Shown piece after piece: positions 17,647-27,006 of a DNA stretch of 64,000 nt. Numbering within the stretch: the stretch's first letter is position 1; each line of letters starts with the position of its first letter. The notes beneath the pieces were generated by a model. That model saw only the letters and a list, made by a program, of their open reading frames with translations. It was not told the DNA's origin and made no database searches. A program made the translations under genes and the position numbers. Origin of the DNA: Parachlamydiales bacterium (GTDB taxonomy: Bacteria > Chlamydiota > Chlamydiia > Chlamydiales > Parachlamydiaceae); contig JAGVJP010000041.1 of assembly GCA_020051075.1 (NCBI GenBank), positions 24,766-88,765 of the forward strand. Reading direction: 5' to 3'.

Positions 17647-19032
17647 ATGGTAGAGCCAATATCATTTGACGAGGAGGACTCTGTTAGAAATATACCTGGA
17701 TTTGGATATATTCCTCCAGCAGAACTAGACGCAGTCGTTGAGGGAGTCAAAGAAGAGCTAAAAATTCAATCAGGGGTATCGAGCATCGAGAAAAGCAAAG
17801 ATGTTGCCATCCCTTATATTCCTTCAATGAGTGTCCCTTTCTTGGTTCCTCCGTCACAAGAGATGGGAGGATTAGAGGCTATTTCTTCAAAAGACGCGAG
17901 CGGGGCTGCCTGTACCTACGTGATAGAAAAAGGTCTCAATGAGCTATCCAATATTGGAACTCGTATGGTAGAAAACTTTGTGAGTAATCTTAGAGAGATC
18001 GAAGAAGAGGTCCAAGCGTTGCTTCGCTCTCCTCTTTATTGGCAGAATGTCCAGATGTTAAGACAAGGGGGCGACCAGGTGCAAGCCGTCGGCCAAGCGG
18101 CCGCGGGTGCTATCCTTCCTTCAAATGCTGTGTCATTCCAAGGTGATATTGCCTCATCAAATCGTATTCGCATTCTAGAAAAAATTTCTTCGGCAGCTGA
18201 GAGCACTTCCGTACAACCTGCTCCTGCTGCTCCAGCGCGACCTGCTAGTGTGCTTCCCTTGGTGGCTTCTGTGCTTATCGGAGGTGGATTAGCCGTTGGT
18301 ATTGCTCAGTCGACAACAAACTTGGCTGGCGTAAGCTCGAGTCCTCTTGTCGATGCTGTTAACCTTGTTTCAAATTTGCAGCCCGTCTTTACTTCCATCT
18401 CCCCCCAGGATATCGTCCCTCTCATCAATTTAATGGTGATAGCACCCATCTATTATCACTCTTGGATAGAAGCTACAAGTGGAGGTGCGACGCATAAGGA
18501 TAAGCAAAAAATGACAGAAACGGCGAAAAAATTTGCAGAAGACGTCATCCGGATGGTGAGCGATCCCACCCAAGTGCTCAAACAAGTATATGGGATGAAA
18601 GGGGCCGAGCAGCTCTCTTTAGACCAGAAAGAAAGGTTAGCTAACTTATTGAGATTTGCGATGCTAGGAACGGCATTAGGGATGTTATATGCTGTTGAAG
18701 TCGGCAAAGTTCAAGCAGGAGAATATCGAGGAATCATGGCTGAGGAGGTTCGCGATCTACTGTTTGGAGATTTGGCTAAACCTGTTGGACAAAACGAGGC
18801 TGACAAGAAACCTCCCACCCCTATTGAACAATTGTCTTTGAATTTAGCTAAATATGCCTCCCTCCAACTCTCTTCTTTAAGTCCTGACGATCGCGTCAAA
18901 GCAGCAACGATCTTGCTGGACTACATGGAAGAGCGGAGAGGTGTGGAGCATATGTTTGATCCATCAAACGTATTTCAGGATTTCTATACTGCCTTCACTT
19001 ATCACAATCCAGCTCCTCCTCATCTGTCTTAA
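17647..19032 (+). CDS. Large unknown protein with central hydrophobic region
   Basis: 461 residues. The N-terminal third is acidic with no signal peptide. Residues about 115-135 look helical (FVSNLREIEEEVQALL). A Pro/Ala linker (PAPAAPARPASVLP, about 199-212) precedes a hydrophobic stretch with GGGLAVGIAQS and a second one around LINLMVIAPIYYH. The C-terminal half is helical. Lack of a signal peptide plus internal hydrophobic segments resembles type III secretion translocators or inclusion-membrane effectors of chlamydiae, but I see no named domain. The stop TAA is immediately followed by a family A repeat. ATG 17647 follows AACGAGGA. Confidence 0.8.
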   Translation: MVEPISFDEEDSVRNIPGFGYIPPAELDAVVEGVKEELKIQSGVSSIEKSKDVAIPYIPSMSVPFLVPPSQEMGGLEAISSKDASGAACTYVIEKGLNELSNIGTRMVENFVSNLREIEEEVQALLRSPLYWQNVQMLRQGGDQVQAVGQAAAGAILPSNAVSFQGDIASSNRIRILEKISSAAESTSVQPAPAAPARPASVLPLVASVLIGGGLAVGIAQSTTNLAGVSSSPLVDAVNLVSNLQPVFTSISPQDIVPLINLMVIAPIYYHSWIEATSGGATHKDKQKMTETAKKFAEDVIRMVSDPTQVLKQVYGMKGAEQLSLDQKERLANLLRFAMLGTALGMLYAVEVGKVQAGEYRGIMAEEVRDLLFGDLAKPVGQNEADKKPPTPIEQLSLNLAKYASLQLSSLSPDDRVKAATILLDYMEERRGVEHMFDPSNVFQDFYTAFTYHNPAPPHLS

Positions 19033-19405
19033 ACAGGGATAAACAGGATACACAAAAGGGGCAAAACAGGATAGGCAGGATAGGTAGGATCGCTTCGCGG
19101 CAGGATAGAAAGATAGTAGCGACGTCGTCTCTCATTTCAAAAAAGTAACGCTGTTAGAGCCATTTCTTACCATCCCTCTTATCCTTCTCATCCTGTCGAT
19201 TTTTACAGGATAGGGAGGATAGGAAAGATAGGGCAGGATAGTTTGTTATACACGGGTTAGTGGTTTGACGAAGTTATGAAAAAAGCCGATTTTTCTCTAT
19301 TTTTTTGTTAGGTAAAATTTTTTTATCATCTAGCTTATCCTGCCGCGAAGCGATCCTACTTATCCTGCCTATCCTGTTTTGTCCCTTTTGCTTATCCTGT
19401 TTTAT
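19033..19405. repeat. Family A palindromic locus 2 with nested family B copy
   Basis: The left arm (from 19034) and right arm (19325-19405) carry the same core variant GGATCGCTTCGCGGCAGG and its inverse. Between them (about 19181-19262) is an imperfect family B hairpin around TCATCCTGT and ACAGGATAGGGAGGATAGG. The flank 19258-19278 is shared inverted with 2841-2861. The locus fills the space between two convergent genes and encodes the last four residues and stop of the aminopeptidase. Nothing else is present in this gene-free stretch. Confidence 0.92.
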
Positions 19406-20717
19406 CTGTGACTGGTGTTGGCCAATCAGTCGTTGTCATTAGCGCTTCGAGGAGGCGGCACATGTTGATATGGTCTTGACAGGCCATCAATTCTCTGCAG
19501 GAATGCATGGAAAGCTGTCCAGAGCCAATGTCGACTGTTGATATCCCTGTTCGACTCGCATGCAATGGTCCTATCGTCGAACCGGAAGGGATATCATTGC
19601 GACTCACAAAATGTTGGAGGGGGATCTGCTTCAGTTTGGCAATATGTTGAATCGGAAGCGATGAAAGTCCTTGCGTTGCATAACGCTGCTGAGCACTAGT
19701 TTTCAAGACCACTCCTTGTCCAAGAATCGGCTGATGCTGAAGATCGTGCTTTTCAGGATAATTCGGATGAAGCCCGTGAGCCAAATCTATAGAAAAACAG
19801 ATCGAACGGTTAAGCATGCAAAAATAATCTTCTTTGGTGCCTCGATAGGCATCCATCAACCGTTCAATAACCTGGGTAAAGAAAGGTGAGTCAGCTCCTT
19901 GAGAAGTTTGCGATCCAATCTCTTCATGGTCCCAAAAAATCACCATATTGATTTCATCGTCCAAAGGACTTGGATTTTTTAAAAAAGCAGTGAGAGCAGC
20001 ATGGACACTGGCTAAATTGTCGATCCGATAGGCTGCAATCAATTGATGCTCATTTCCCAAAAGAGCTGCTTTTTCGAGAGGGAATAAAAAAAGATCATGG
20101 CTGATTAATTGATGAAGATCAATCTCTTGAGAAAGCCATCTTTCTAGAAGTGTCGATGCTTGCTTTGTCTGCTCTTCGAGGCCGGCAAGGACGTTTAGGT
20201 GCTCTTGCTTATTCAGGAGTGGTCCCTTGTCATTGACCTCTCGGTCAAGGTGGATGGCTAATTGAGGGATTGTCACTCCATATTTATCTAAACGTACCAA
20301 GCTCTCTTTTATTTCATCGTGTTGGTTATAGTATAAAATGCGTCCTGCTATCCCTAAATCCCGATTGAGCCATGATGCAATCAATGGAGCTCCATAGACC
20401 TCAACTCCAAATAAGATCGCCTTGTTTCTCTTTATTTCATATTGAGGTTTAAGCTTAAAACCTGGACTGTCTGTGTGTGCGGCAAATAGGCGAAGCCTTT
20501 TGGGAATTTTGTGAGGCGTTGTAAATGCGCAGAGGGTGCTTCCGTTGCGAATCACGCTATAACGGCATCCTGGTTGAATATCCCAGTGGGCTCGCTCATC
20601 TAGAATGAGGAATTTCTCCTTCGCGAGCTTGTTGGAGATGGCTTTGACAGCATGCCAAGCTGTTGGGGAATGGTTGAGAAATTCGATAAAATCTGAAATC
20701 ACTAGAGACTCATTCAT
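19392..20717 (-). CDS. apeB: M18 family aminopeptidase
   Basis: The 441-residue protein matches cytosolic aspartyl-type aminopeptidases of family M18. Metal-binding and catalytic motifs visible are FAAHTDSPGFKLKP (near residue 89), DREVNDKG (HLDRE segment near 167), FWDHEEIGSQTSQGADS (about 279-295), SIDLAHGLHPNYPEKH and GTSTVDIGSGQLSMHSCRE-like TGISTVDIGSGQLSMHS near the C-terminus. It trims N-terminal residues from peptides with two zinc ions. The end, VTDKTG and stop, comes from the adjoining repeat. The gene symbol is by family. It is transcribed away from the MOMP-like gene terminator. Confidence 0.92.
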   Translation of the reverse strand: MNESLVISDFIEFLNHSPTAWHAVKAISNKLAKEKFLILDERAHWDIQPGCRYSVIRNGSTLCAFTTPHKIPKRLRLFAAHTDSPGFKLKPQYEIKRNKAILFGVEVYGAPLIASWLNRDLGIAGRILYYNQHDEIKESLVRLDKYGVTIPQLAIHLDREVNDKGPLLNKQEHLNVLAGLEEQTKQASTLLERWLSQEIDLHQLISHDLFLFPLEKAALLGNEHQLIAAYRIDNLASVHAALTAFLKNPSPLDDEINMVIFWDHEEIGSQTSQGADSPFFTQVIERLMDAYRGTKEDYFCMLNRSICFSIDLAHGLHPNYPEKHDLQHQPILGQGVVLKTSAQQRYATQGLSSLPIQHIAKLKQIPLQHFVSRNDIPSGSTIGPLHASRTGISTVDIGSGQLSMHSCRELMACQDHINMCRLLEALMTTTDWPTPVTDKTG

Positions 20718-20751
20718 CTTGGAACTCCTAAACGGTTACCTACGAAGACAA

Positions 20752-20788
20752 AAAAAAATCGCCTAAGAAGATGATCTTCTTAGGCGAC
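20752..20788 (-). terminator. Intrinsic terminator of the MOMP-like gene
   Basis: Reading leftward, TCGCCTAAGAAGATC pairs with its inverse in a stem of about 16 bp with almost no loop, followed by nine T. It begins about 30 bases past the MOMP-like stop. Confidence 0.92.
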
Positions 20789-20817
20789 TGATCTATTCAA
20801 CTCATGCAACTAACAAA

Positions 20818-21789
20818 TTAGAAGTTTCTTCCAACTGTAAGTTTAACTGCATAAGAATTCCAATCGAAGCTATGACGCTCTCTATTGTCTGGGCTAAAAG
20901 ATACGAAATCATTGCTAAACGAGAAGTCGCTAAAGCTCCAGTCTGAATGATGATGTCTGTTAGCAGAGAAATCTTCGAATTCTAGCTCGATACCTGCTGT
21001 CCAGCAGTTACAGAAATCGTATTCAGCGCCTATAGCAAACACCCAACCTTGCATTCTGTCTGAATGTTGTTTGTCTTTTGTAAGTTGGAATTCTGAGCTA
21101 TGACTTCTTCTTCCATTGAATGCACCCCAATGGTATTCAACTTCAGCCCAAAGACTCCAGCACTCGCATACTGGTCTGTAGTAGAAATCTAATCCTACCC
21201 AAGGACCGTACCAACGGAACACAGTGTCAGTTTCACAGCAGTTGCCTTCTGAGAAAAAGCATGATCCGCGGCCAAATCTTGAGCCATGATCATTGACACT
21301 GATGCTTTGCTCGTCAAACGAGTAACCGATAACCGGAGCTAACATCATTGAACAGTCACAGAAATAAATTGAGTATCCAATGCCGAACTCACCACCCCAG
21401 ACGTAGTTGTCGTTGATAGTTGCACGGTTTTCTCTGTTTGCTTCAACAGCTAAGCTGATATCATCAAACGTTGAGAGAAATGGGATTGGGTGGAATTTTA
21501 GACTTGTTTCATTATCACCATCTAAAATCCATCCCCAATATCCTTGAACGCGTGCATAGAAGTTGCAACCTAATGTTGCATCAGCACGTAGGCCTAATTC
21601 GAAGATGTCAATGTCCTTGAACTTCGAACTTGTTTCGAATATTGGATCGCTTGATGGAAGTGCATGTTTCCATTGTAGTTGATCTTGTCTGTACCCTGCT
21701 TCGAGAGTAATTTGACCCATTGATGCATTAGCGTATGACACACTAGTTCCGACCAATAAAGTCATTAATAAGGTTATCCACTTTCGCAT
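20818..21789 (-). CDS. MOMP-like cysteine-rich outer-membrane protein
   Basis: 323 residues with a signal peptide (MRKWITLLMTLLVGTSVSYA) and alternating beta-strand pattern ending in an aromatic residue (KLTVGRNF), typical of an outer-membrane barrel. Ten cysteines are present, many in pairs or CxC form (YFCDCSMM, GNCCETD, VCECWSLW, FCNCWTAG), fitting disulfide cross-linking of the chlamydial outer-membrane complex. The pattern resembles the expanded MOMP-like families of Waddlia-type chlamydiae, not classical OmpA. ATG 21789 follows AAGGAA. It is monocistronic with its own terminator and a long upstream region with a perfect palindrome. It likely acts as porin and structural protein. Confidence 0.85.
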   Translation of the reverse strand: MRKWITLLMTLLVGTSVSYANASMGQITLEAGYRQDQLQWKHALPSSDPIFETSSKFKDIDIFELGLRADATLGCNFYARVQGYWGWILDGDNETSLKFHPIPFLSTFDDISLAVEANRENRATINDNYVWGGEFGIGYSIYFCDCSMMLAPVIGYSFDEQSISVNDHGSRFGRGSCFFSEGNCCETDTVFRWYGPWVGLDFYYRPVCECWSLWAEVEYHWGAFNGRRSHSSEFQLTKDKQHSDRMQGWVFAIGAEYDFCNCWTAGIELEFEDFSANRHHHSDWSFSDFSFSNDFVSFSPDNRERHSFDWNSYAVKLTVGRNF

Positions 21790-22424
21790 ATTGTTTCCTT
21801 GTTAACGTTGAAATTTACCTTAAATATCCACACTTGGCTTTGTTGCCAGTACGCTTGCGTCGCAAGCTACAGTTTATGATTAGAACGATTGATGATCTTT
21901 GCTAATCACTTTGCTGTTTTGCTTTTGCAGTTGTCTCACTCACTAGTTTGGTAAGTATTCAACATTCAAAGCTCGCAACAATTTCGTTTCTGCAAAACCT
22001 GTAAACAAAACTCTGCGTAATTCGATGTCACTATCAACCATCTTTTAATTATATGTCAAAGGTTTTTTTCGAGAAAATTTTATTATGTTCAAGTTATTTA
22101 TTGTTAAGGATTTACAAAACATTGTGCAGTGAAGATCATAACCGTTCTCCACCCTTTTGAAGAGGCATTGCCCTTTTTGAAAGCTCTCAAGAACTTTCAG
22201 TATTATGTTTTTTCTTGCTTTCAGTATACTGAAAGCACGATAGTTGCAGATTAATATTTCGGCTCTCTGTGCCTAAACAATGTTTAAAACAAGATTTATC
22301 CGAATAAGTTAATTTTGGAAAGGACATGGATGGAGTCAAGAATGCTAAGAATAGGCTCTATTTGAGGCAAGGAATGCCGACAGATCATTGCCCAGGCCAT
22401 CTAGGCCCAGGCACATTCAGAATG
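21790..22424. other. Long regulatory region between MOMP-like gene and serS
   Basis: No gene is supported across these 635 bases. The notable structure is a perfect 22-bp palindrome at 22216-22237, listed separately. The region near 22370 has GCCCAGGCCATCTAGGCCCA direct repeats just after the serS stop. Transcription of the MOMP-like gene probably starts within this span. Confidence 0.5.
22216..22237. promoter_or_regulatory. Perfect 22-bp palindrome, candidate operator
   Basis: Half-site TGCTTTCAGTA is followed directly by its complement. A second half copy, CTTTCAGTAT, lies 24 bases upstream (22194). The symmetric site with an extra half-site is typical of a dimeric regulator binding site. 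It is about 430 bases upstream of the MOMP-like start. It could also be a cruciform or repeat relic. Confidence 0.45.
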
Positions 22425-23705
22425 TTATTCCATAGGAACGAGTTGTTCTAATCCTCCGAGGTATTTCTGTAATACGGTAGGGATAGTGATCGATCCATTT
22501 TTCTGTTGGTTATTTTCAATCAAAGCGACCATGAGACGGGATGTAGCAAGTCCTGAGCCATTCAAGGTGTGGACAAATTCAGTTTTACCTTCATCGGTCT
22601 TATAGCGCGTGTTAGATCTGCGTGATTGGAAGTCTGTGCAATTAGACACAGAAGAAACTTCGTAATAGCGATTTTGTCCTGGAAGCCAAACTTCGATATC
22701 GACTGTTTTAGCAGCTCCAAAAGACATATCTCCGGTGACAAGCAGAGCATTGCGATAGTGAAGATCCAATCCTTGTAAAATCTTTTCAGCGCTAGATAGC
22801 ATTTCTTCAAAGACTTGTGGGCTATCTTCTGGTTTGGTAAAGCAGAACATCTCAACTTTATTGAATTGATGGGTACGGATAAGGCCTCTTTCTTGAGATC
22901 CTGCTGCACCTGCCTCTCTTCGGAAGCAAGGGGTGTAGGCAATATATTTTAGAGGCAGTTCCTCCTTTGAAATGATTTCATCCATGTGAAGTGCGTTAAG
23001 CGACACTTCGGCTGTGGGAATGAGGTAGAGATGATAATCTTCATCTTTGATCATAAACTGCTGGTTTGCGAATTTTGGCAATTGTCCTGATGCAAATACT
23101 GCATCAGGTCGGACAAGTAGAGGAGGGATCCATTGCATAAAACCATTTTTGATATGGGTGTCGATCATGTACTGTATCAGCGCCCATTCAAGGCGTGCTC
23201 CAAGATTTCTGTAGACAGGCCACCCCGTGCCTGAGATCTTAGCTCCTCTTTTGAAATCGAATAGGTGAAGCGATTCATTGAGTTCCACATGATTTTTAAA
23301 GGGGAAATCGAACGTTGGTTTTTGACCGACCTCTTTAATGATGACATTATCTTTAGGATCTTGAGAGATTTTGATGTCATCGTCAGGAAGGTTAGGCAGC
23401 TGTGCGATCTCTTGCAAGAGCTCTTCTTCTAAAGTTTTGAGTGTTTGGTCCAAGCTGTGGATTTCGTTGGCAGAATGAGAAACTTCATCAAGGAGTTTTG
23501 AAGCATCCTCTCCCTTCCTTTTTAACTCCCCAATTTTTTGAGAGGATTCATTGCGCTCTGCTTTGAGCTGCTCCACACGGGTTTTAGTGTCTCGAACTTG
23601 ATGATCGAGTTCGCATAAACGGGAGAGGTCGATGTGGGGATCTTTTGTTTTTAACTTGGCTTCTATAGTGGCCCGATCTTTTCGTATTAGGCGGATGTCT
23701 AACAT
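22425..23705 (-). CDS. serS: Seryl-tRNA synthetase
   Basis: 426 residues. The N-terminal coiled-coil arm that grips the long variable arm of tRNA-Ser spans about residues 30-100 (QVRDTKTRVEQLKAERNESS). Class II motif 2 is YTPCFRREAGAAGSQERGL split as FRREAG and RGLIRTHQFNKVE. Motif 3 is LNGSGLATSRLMVALIE. A serine-binding TAEVSL is present. Length is normal. ATG 23705 has AAGGA upstream. In Chlamydia the gene follows CT727-CT728; here the same genes are in the region but separated by inserted genes. Confidence 0.98.
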   Translation of the reverse strand: MLDIRLIRKDRATIEAKLKTKDPHIDLSRLCELDHQVRDTKTRVEQLKAERNESSQKIGELKRKGEDASKLLDEVSHSANEIHSLDQTLKTLEEELLQEIAQLPNLPDDDIKISQDPKDNVIIKEVGQKPTFDFPFKNHVELNESLHLFDFKRGAKISGTGWPVYRNLGARLEWALIQYMIDTHIKNGFMQWIPPLLVRPDAVFASGQLPKFANQQFMIKDEDYHLYLIPTAEVSLNALHMDEIISKEELPLKYIAYTPCFRREAGAAGSQERGLIRTHQFNKVEMFCFTKPEDSPQVFEEMLSSAEKILQGLDLHYRNALLVTGDMSFGAAKTVDIEVWLPGQNRYYEVSSVSNCTDFQSRRSNTRYKTDEGKTEFVHTLNGSGLATSRLMVALIENNQQKNGSITIPTVLQKYLGGLEQLVPME

Positions 23706-24257
23706 AATAAATCCTTATCTTGAGAAAAATTGAAAGTTGGCTAGTCCTCAACACTTAATGGGACATTGGAAATAAGAGAAATGCTAACAGCAAAGATAAT
23801 CAACGGCAAGGATAAACGCAAGTTTGGAATAGAGATACGCAATGTGCAAATTCTTCCTTTATTATATCTAGTGTCTAATTGCATAAATAACTATGCGAAA
23901 AACGGGAAGACGCAAAGGAGCGAATTTCATTAAGCCAAAAGATGACTGAGGAGCGCACTGGGAAATTGCATGACGTTAAGCTAATTAACCACTGAGTCAC
24001 ATTCCTCCTCTATCCTTCCCATCTTGTTAATTTCACAGGATGGGAAGGTTGGTATTTTTATTCCTTTGCTTCTTCCCGTCTTTGCGCCTTTGCGTTTAGT
24101 AAAAGCTATGGACTATCCTGCTCACAGAGATGTATTATTGAAAAAATTTGGTTATCGCGTTAATTATTGCATTCGCTACTTCTTCTATAAAAACTCCTTG
24201 TTTCGAAAGGGGCAAATCTTCATACTTGACTGTTTATGAATCAATCAAAAAACCCAT
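23706..24257. repeat. Gene-free stretch with inverted GCAAAGG repeats and family B copy 3
   Basis: CGGGAAGACGCAAAGGAGCG (23908) is mirrored by TTCCCGTCTTTGCGCCTTTG (24079). Between them, 24005-24052 is a short family B hairpin (TATCCTTCCCATC..TTAATTT..CACAGGATGGGAAGG). The GTCTTTGCGCC/CTTTGCGTT unit recurs near 39343-39372. No protein-coding potential stands out. The region lies between divergent genes, so promoters for serS and the transporter fusion must be here, but I cannot place them. Confidence 0.6.
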
Positions 24258-26054
24258 ATGTTTTCATCTTTTCAAAAACGGTTTTCATCTTTTACCTATC
24301 TAAATGCCACCCAGTTTCTGGGTGCTCTCAACGACAACATTTATAAGCTTCTCATCGTCTATTTCTTTATTCAATTAGAAGGAATAGAACATAGCCACGA
24401 AATTTTGGCAGTGACTGGTGCGATCTTTGTCGTCCCTTTCCTCCTATTTTCGGCTTTCTCTGGAACGATGGCAGATCGCTTCAGTAAGAGAGATGTTATC
24501 GTGACAACAAAGATTTTAGAGCTTGTCATCATGGGTTTAGGGGTGTTAGCTTTCGCCCTTCAAAGTAAATTAGGTTCCTATGGAATCCTTTTTCTCTTAG
24601 CGACTCAAAGCGCTCTTTTTGGACCTTCGAAATATGGGATTGTTCCTGAAATCGTTTCGACAGATAAAATCTCCAAAGCCAATGGTTTGATGACTTCTTT
24701 CACTTTTTTAGCCATCATCTTAGGAACATTTTTAGCCTCTTTTTTGATTCAGATTACAGGGCGAAATTTTATTATTTCTTCGATTTTCTGCACTTTTATT
24801 GCTCTTGTTGGACTCGTCACCAGCTTCTGCATCGAGCATACCCCCCCTTCTGGCTCTTCAAAGAAATTCCAGTTCTTTTTCATTCGACAAATTTGGAATA
24901 CATTGGTTTTAACACGCCAATATGTTTCCCTATTACCAGCTGTTATAGGCAGTGCTTACTTCCTCTTTGTCGGTGCCTTTATCCAATTGAATATCATCCC
25001 CTTTGCGGTACATTCTCTTGACCTCTCCGATATACAAGGCGGCTATCTCTTCTTTTTAACAGCGCTAGGGATCGGGACTGGAGCGCTAATCGCTGGGAAA
25101 ATTTCAGGGCGCATCGTCGAACTTGGATTGGTGCCTCTTGGTGCTTTGGGAATCTCAATCTGCTCTTTCCTCTTGTTCATTTTTGCGACTCATCTATGGG
25201 CTGTCATCTTCCTTGTGACATTATTAGGTGTTTTTGGTGGAATTTATGAGATCCCTCTCGACGCCTATATTCAAGTGACAAGTCCTAATCAATCTCGCGG
25301 TCAGGTTGTGGCAGCAGCAAATTTTCTCAGCTTCATCGGCGTTCTATTTGCCTCTGGTTTGATCTATCTAAATTCTGAATTGTTTGGGATAACGCCTGAT
25401 CAGGGTTTTCGATTAATTAGTTATTTCTCGTTTTTTATCATGGTGGTTTTCAGTTTTCAATTTTTTGATTATCTCACCCGATTCATTGCTTCAATTCTTT
25501 CGAAGCTCCATTTTTGCGCTGTTTCATCTGGCGTAGCCAATATCCCTGATTGTCCGGCGATCTATATCTGCACTCATACAGCATGGAACGATACCCTTCT
25601 CATATTGGGGTCGCAACGGCGGCGCGTTCGTTTTTTCATCGAACGTGAACAGGACCACTCTCCATGGATGAAGCGGTTATATAAACTTTTAAAAGTCGTT
25701 TTCATTCCAGATATCGAACCGCTCGAAAAGAATGAAAGCTGTTTGAATCAGATCCAAGAACTACTCAGAAAGGGAATTTCAGTTTGCATTTTTATTGAAA
25801 GCTGGAATGTCTATTCTGAGGTTGAGAAATTATACCAATCAGCTCCTTTTAGTGAAATTTTGGAATCGGCGAATTACCCAATCATTCCAGTTCATATTGA
25901 AAAAGGAGATAGCCAGATGAAATATCCTTGGCTCAAGAATTTGGTCAATAAATTCCGCATCCCTGCTTCAATCGTATTTGGAAATATTGTGTATAGCGGT
26001 GACACCTGTGTGCTTGAATCTAAGCATGAGCATGAATACGACTTCGAAGATTAA
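24258..26054 (+). CDS. LplT-like MFS transporter fused to acyltransferase domain
   Basis: 598 residues. The first 410 form about twelve membrane segments of an MFS carrier similar to lysophospholipid transporter LplT (LNATQFLGALNDNIYKLL, SALFGPSKYGIVPE). The C-terminal 180 residues form a PlsC-like glycerolipid acyltransferase: the HX4D box appears as CTHTAWNDTLL (near 432), and FIESWNVYSEVEKLYQSAPF corresponds to the EGTR-region. Related proteins also carry an acyl-ACP synthetase domain (Aas), which is absent here. The likely role is uptake and re-acylation of host lysophospholipids at the inner membrane. The start at 24258 has no clear ribosome site. Confidence 0.88.
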   Translation: MFSSFQKRFSSFTYLNATQFLGALNDNIYKLLIVYFFIQLEGIEHSHEILAVTGAIFVVPFLLFSAFSGTMADRFSKRDVIVTTKILELVIMGLGVLAFALQSKLGSYGILFLLATQSALFGPSKYGIVPEIVSTDKISKANGLMTSFTFLAIILGTFLASFLIQITGRNFIISSIFCTFIALVGLVTSFCIEHTPPSGSSKKFQFFFIRQIWNTLVLTRQYVSLLPAVIGSAYFLFVGAFIQLNIIPFAVHSLDLSDIQGGYLFFLTALGIGTGALIAGKISGRIVELGLVPLGALGISICSFLLFIFATHLWAVIFLVTLLGVFGGIYEIPLDAYIQVTSPNQSRGQVVAAANFLSFIGVLFASGLIYLNSELFGITPDQGFRLISYFSFFIMVVFSFQFFDYLTRFIASILSKLHFCAVSSGVANIPDCPAIYICTHTAWNDTLLILGSQRRRVRFFIEREQDHSPWMKRLYKLLKVVFIPDIEPLEKNESCLNQIQELLRKGISVCIFIESWNVYSEVEKLYQSAPFSEILESANYPIIPVHIEKGDSQMKYPWLKNLVNKFRIPASIVFGNIVYSGDTCVLESKHEHEYDFED

Positions 26055-26119
26055 AACTGATCAGTCCACTCACTATTCACGATGAACAGGATTGGCAAGG
26101 TGAAATTGCAACTTCCCAA

Positions 26120-26231
26120 GATACAAAAACAGGATAGGCAAGATCGCTGCGCGGCAAGATAGGCAGGATAAGGTTCTTATCATCCTGCCTATCTAGCCGC
26201 GCAGCGATCTTGCCTATCCTGTTTTTGTATC
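26120..26231. repeat. Family A palindromic locus 3, 50-bp stem
   Basis: Left arm 26120-26169 and right arm 26182-26231 pair over 50 bases with a single mismatch and a 12-base loop. Both arms carry the core variant GATCGCTGCGCGGC. The locus lies between two convergent genes and could terminate both. Weak half units (AACAGGATTGGCAAGG) lie just to the left. Confidence 0.95.
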
Positions 26232-26241
26232 CTGTTACAGA

Positions 26242-26895
26242 TCACAATGCAGGGGAGAAATAGCGGTCGTAGGTATATGTGCTTGGACTCTTTGGTGGGT
26301 TAGGATTGTCTCTTTGCTCAATATAAGGGATGTCAGCTTGACGTTTGAGAAGGGCTAACTCACGGCTTTTAAAATAGGGTTCAAAGCGGTCATGCGACCA
26401 ATCGATGCTGATGAGGGAAGGGTCTTTTCGATCAAACGCATAAAAATGAGAGCAGCCGGCCTGCAACCATACTAAGCCGACATATTGCTCGTCAACGAAT
26501 CGTCCGTAATAGCTTTGAAAATCGATTTTCACATCGAGATTGAGGGCTGTGAAGGGGTATTGATTCAATTCAAAACTGAGGATGGTGTGATTATTCAGTC
26601 GATAGAGAAAGTCTTCTACAAGTTCGACGAGGATCAATCTTGCATCATAAACTGTTAAAAGTCTTTGCGATGAATAGCGGAGGCAAATCTTTGAAATATT
26701 GTCGTCATAAGCTGCCCATGAGTCTTCTAGCTCCAGATGCTTTTCTATTTTCATCTTTGTAGAGAAGTTGATGACTAATCGAGAGAGTTCTTCTGAGTCG
26801 ATTTTTTTCACCCATGGCCCTTCAGGGACAATGCGGGTTTGACAGCTCACTAAAAGAGTGCCTAAGAACATAAGTATAATAGCGATTTTATGCAT
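26242..26895 (-). CDS. Predicted lipoprotein of unknown function
   Basis: 217 residues with a signal peptide and lipobox (FLGTLLVSCQT; Cys18), so it should be anchored in an outer or inner membrane. The mature part mixes strands and helices (FYAFDRKDPSLISIDWSHDRFEP) and ends in a Pro/Tyr-rich tail (NPNPPKSPSTYTYDRYF). I recognise no domain. ATG 26895 is preceded by GGGAG at long spacing. The stop falls just outside the locus 3 palindrome. It appears monocistronic. Confidence 0.75.
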   Translation of the reverse strand: MHKIAIILMFLGTLLVSCQTRIVPEGPWVKKIDSEELSRLVINFSTKMKIEKHLELEDSWAAYDDNISKICLRYSSQRLLTVYDARLILVELVEDFLYRLNNHTILSFELNQYPFTALNLDVKIDFQSYYGRFVDEQYVGLVWLQAGCSHFYAFDRKDPSLISIDWSHDRFEPYFKSRELALLKRQADIPYIEQRDNPNPPKSPSTYTYDRYFSPAL

Positions 26896-27006
26896 GAGAA
26901 ATTCTGCTCCCGTTTTTTATTCATCCATCAGATCTCAGATCCTGTAAAGGGAAGTTAATCGAAGTGGGAAAATAAAAAAATAAAAAAATGCAGATTGCAG
27001 CATTCT

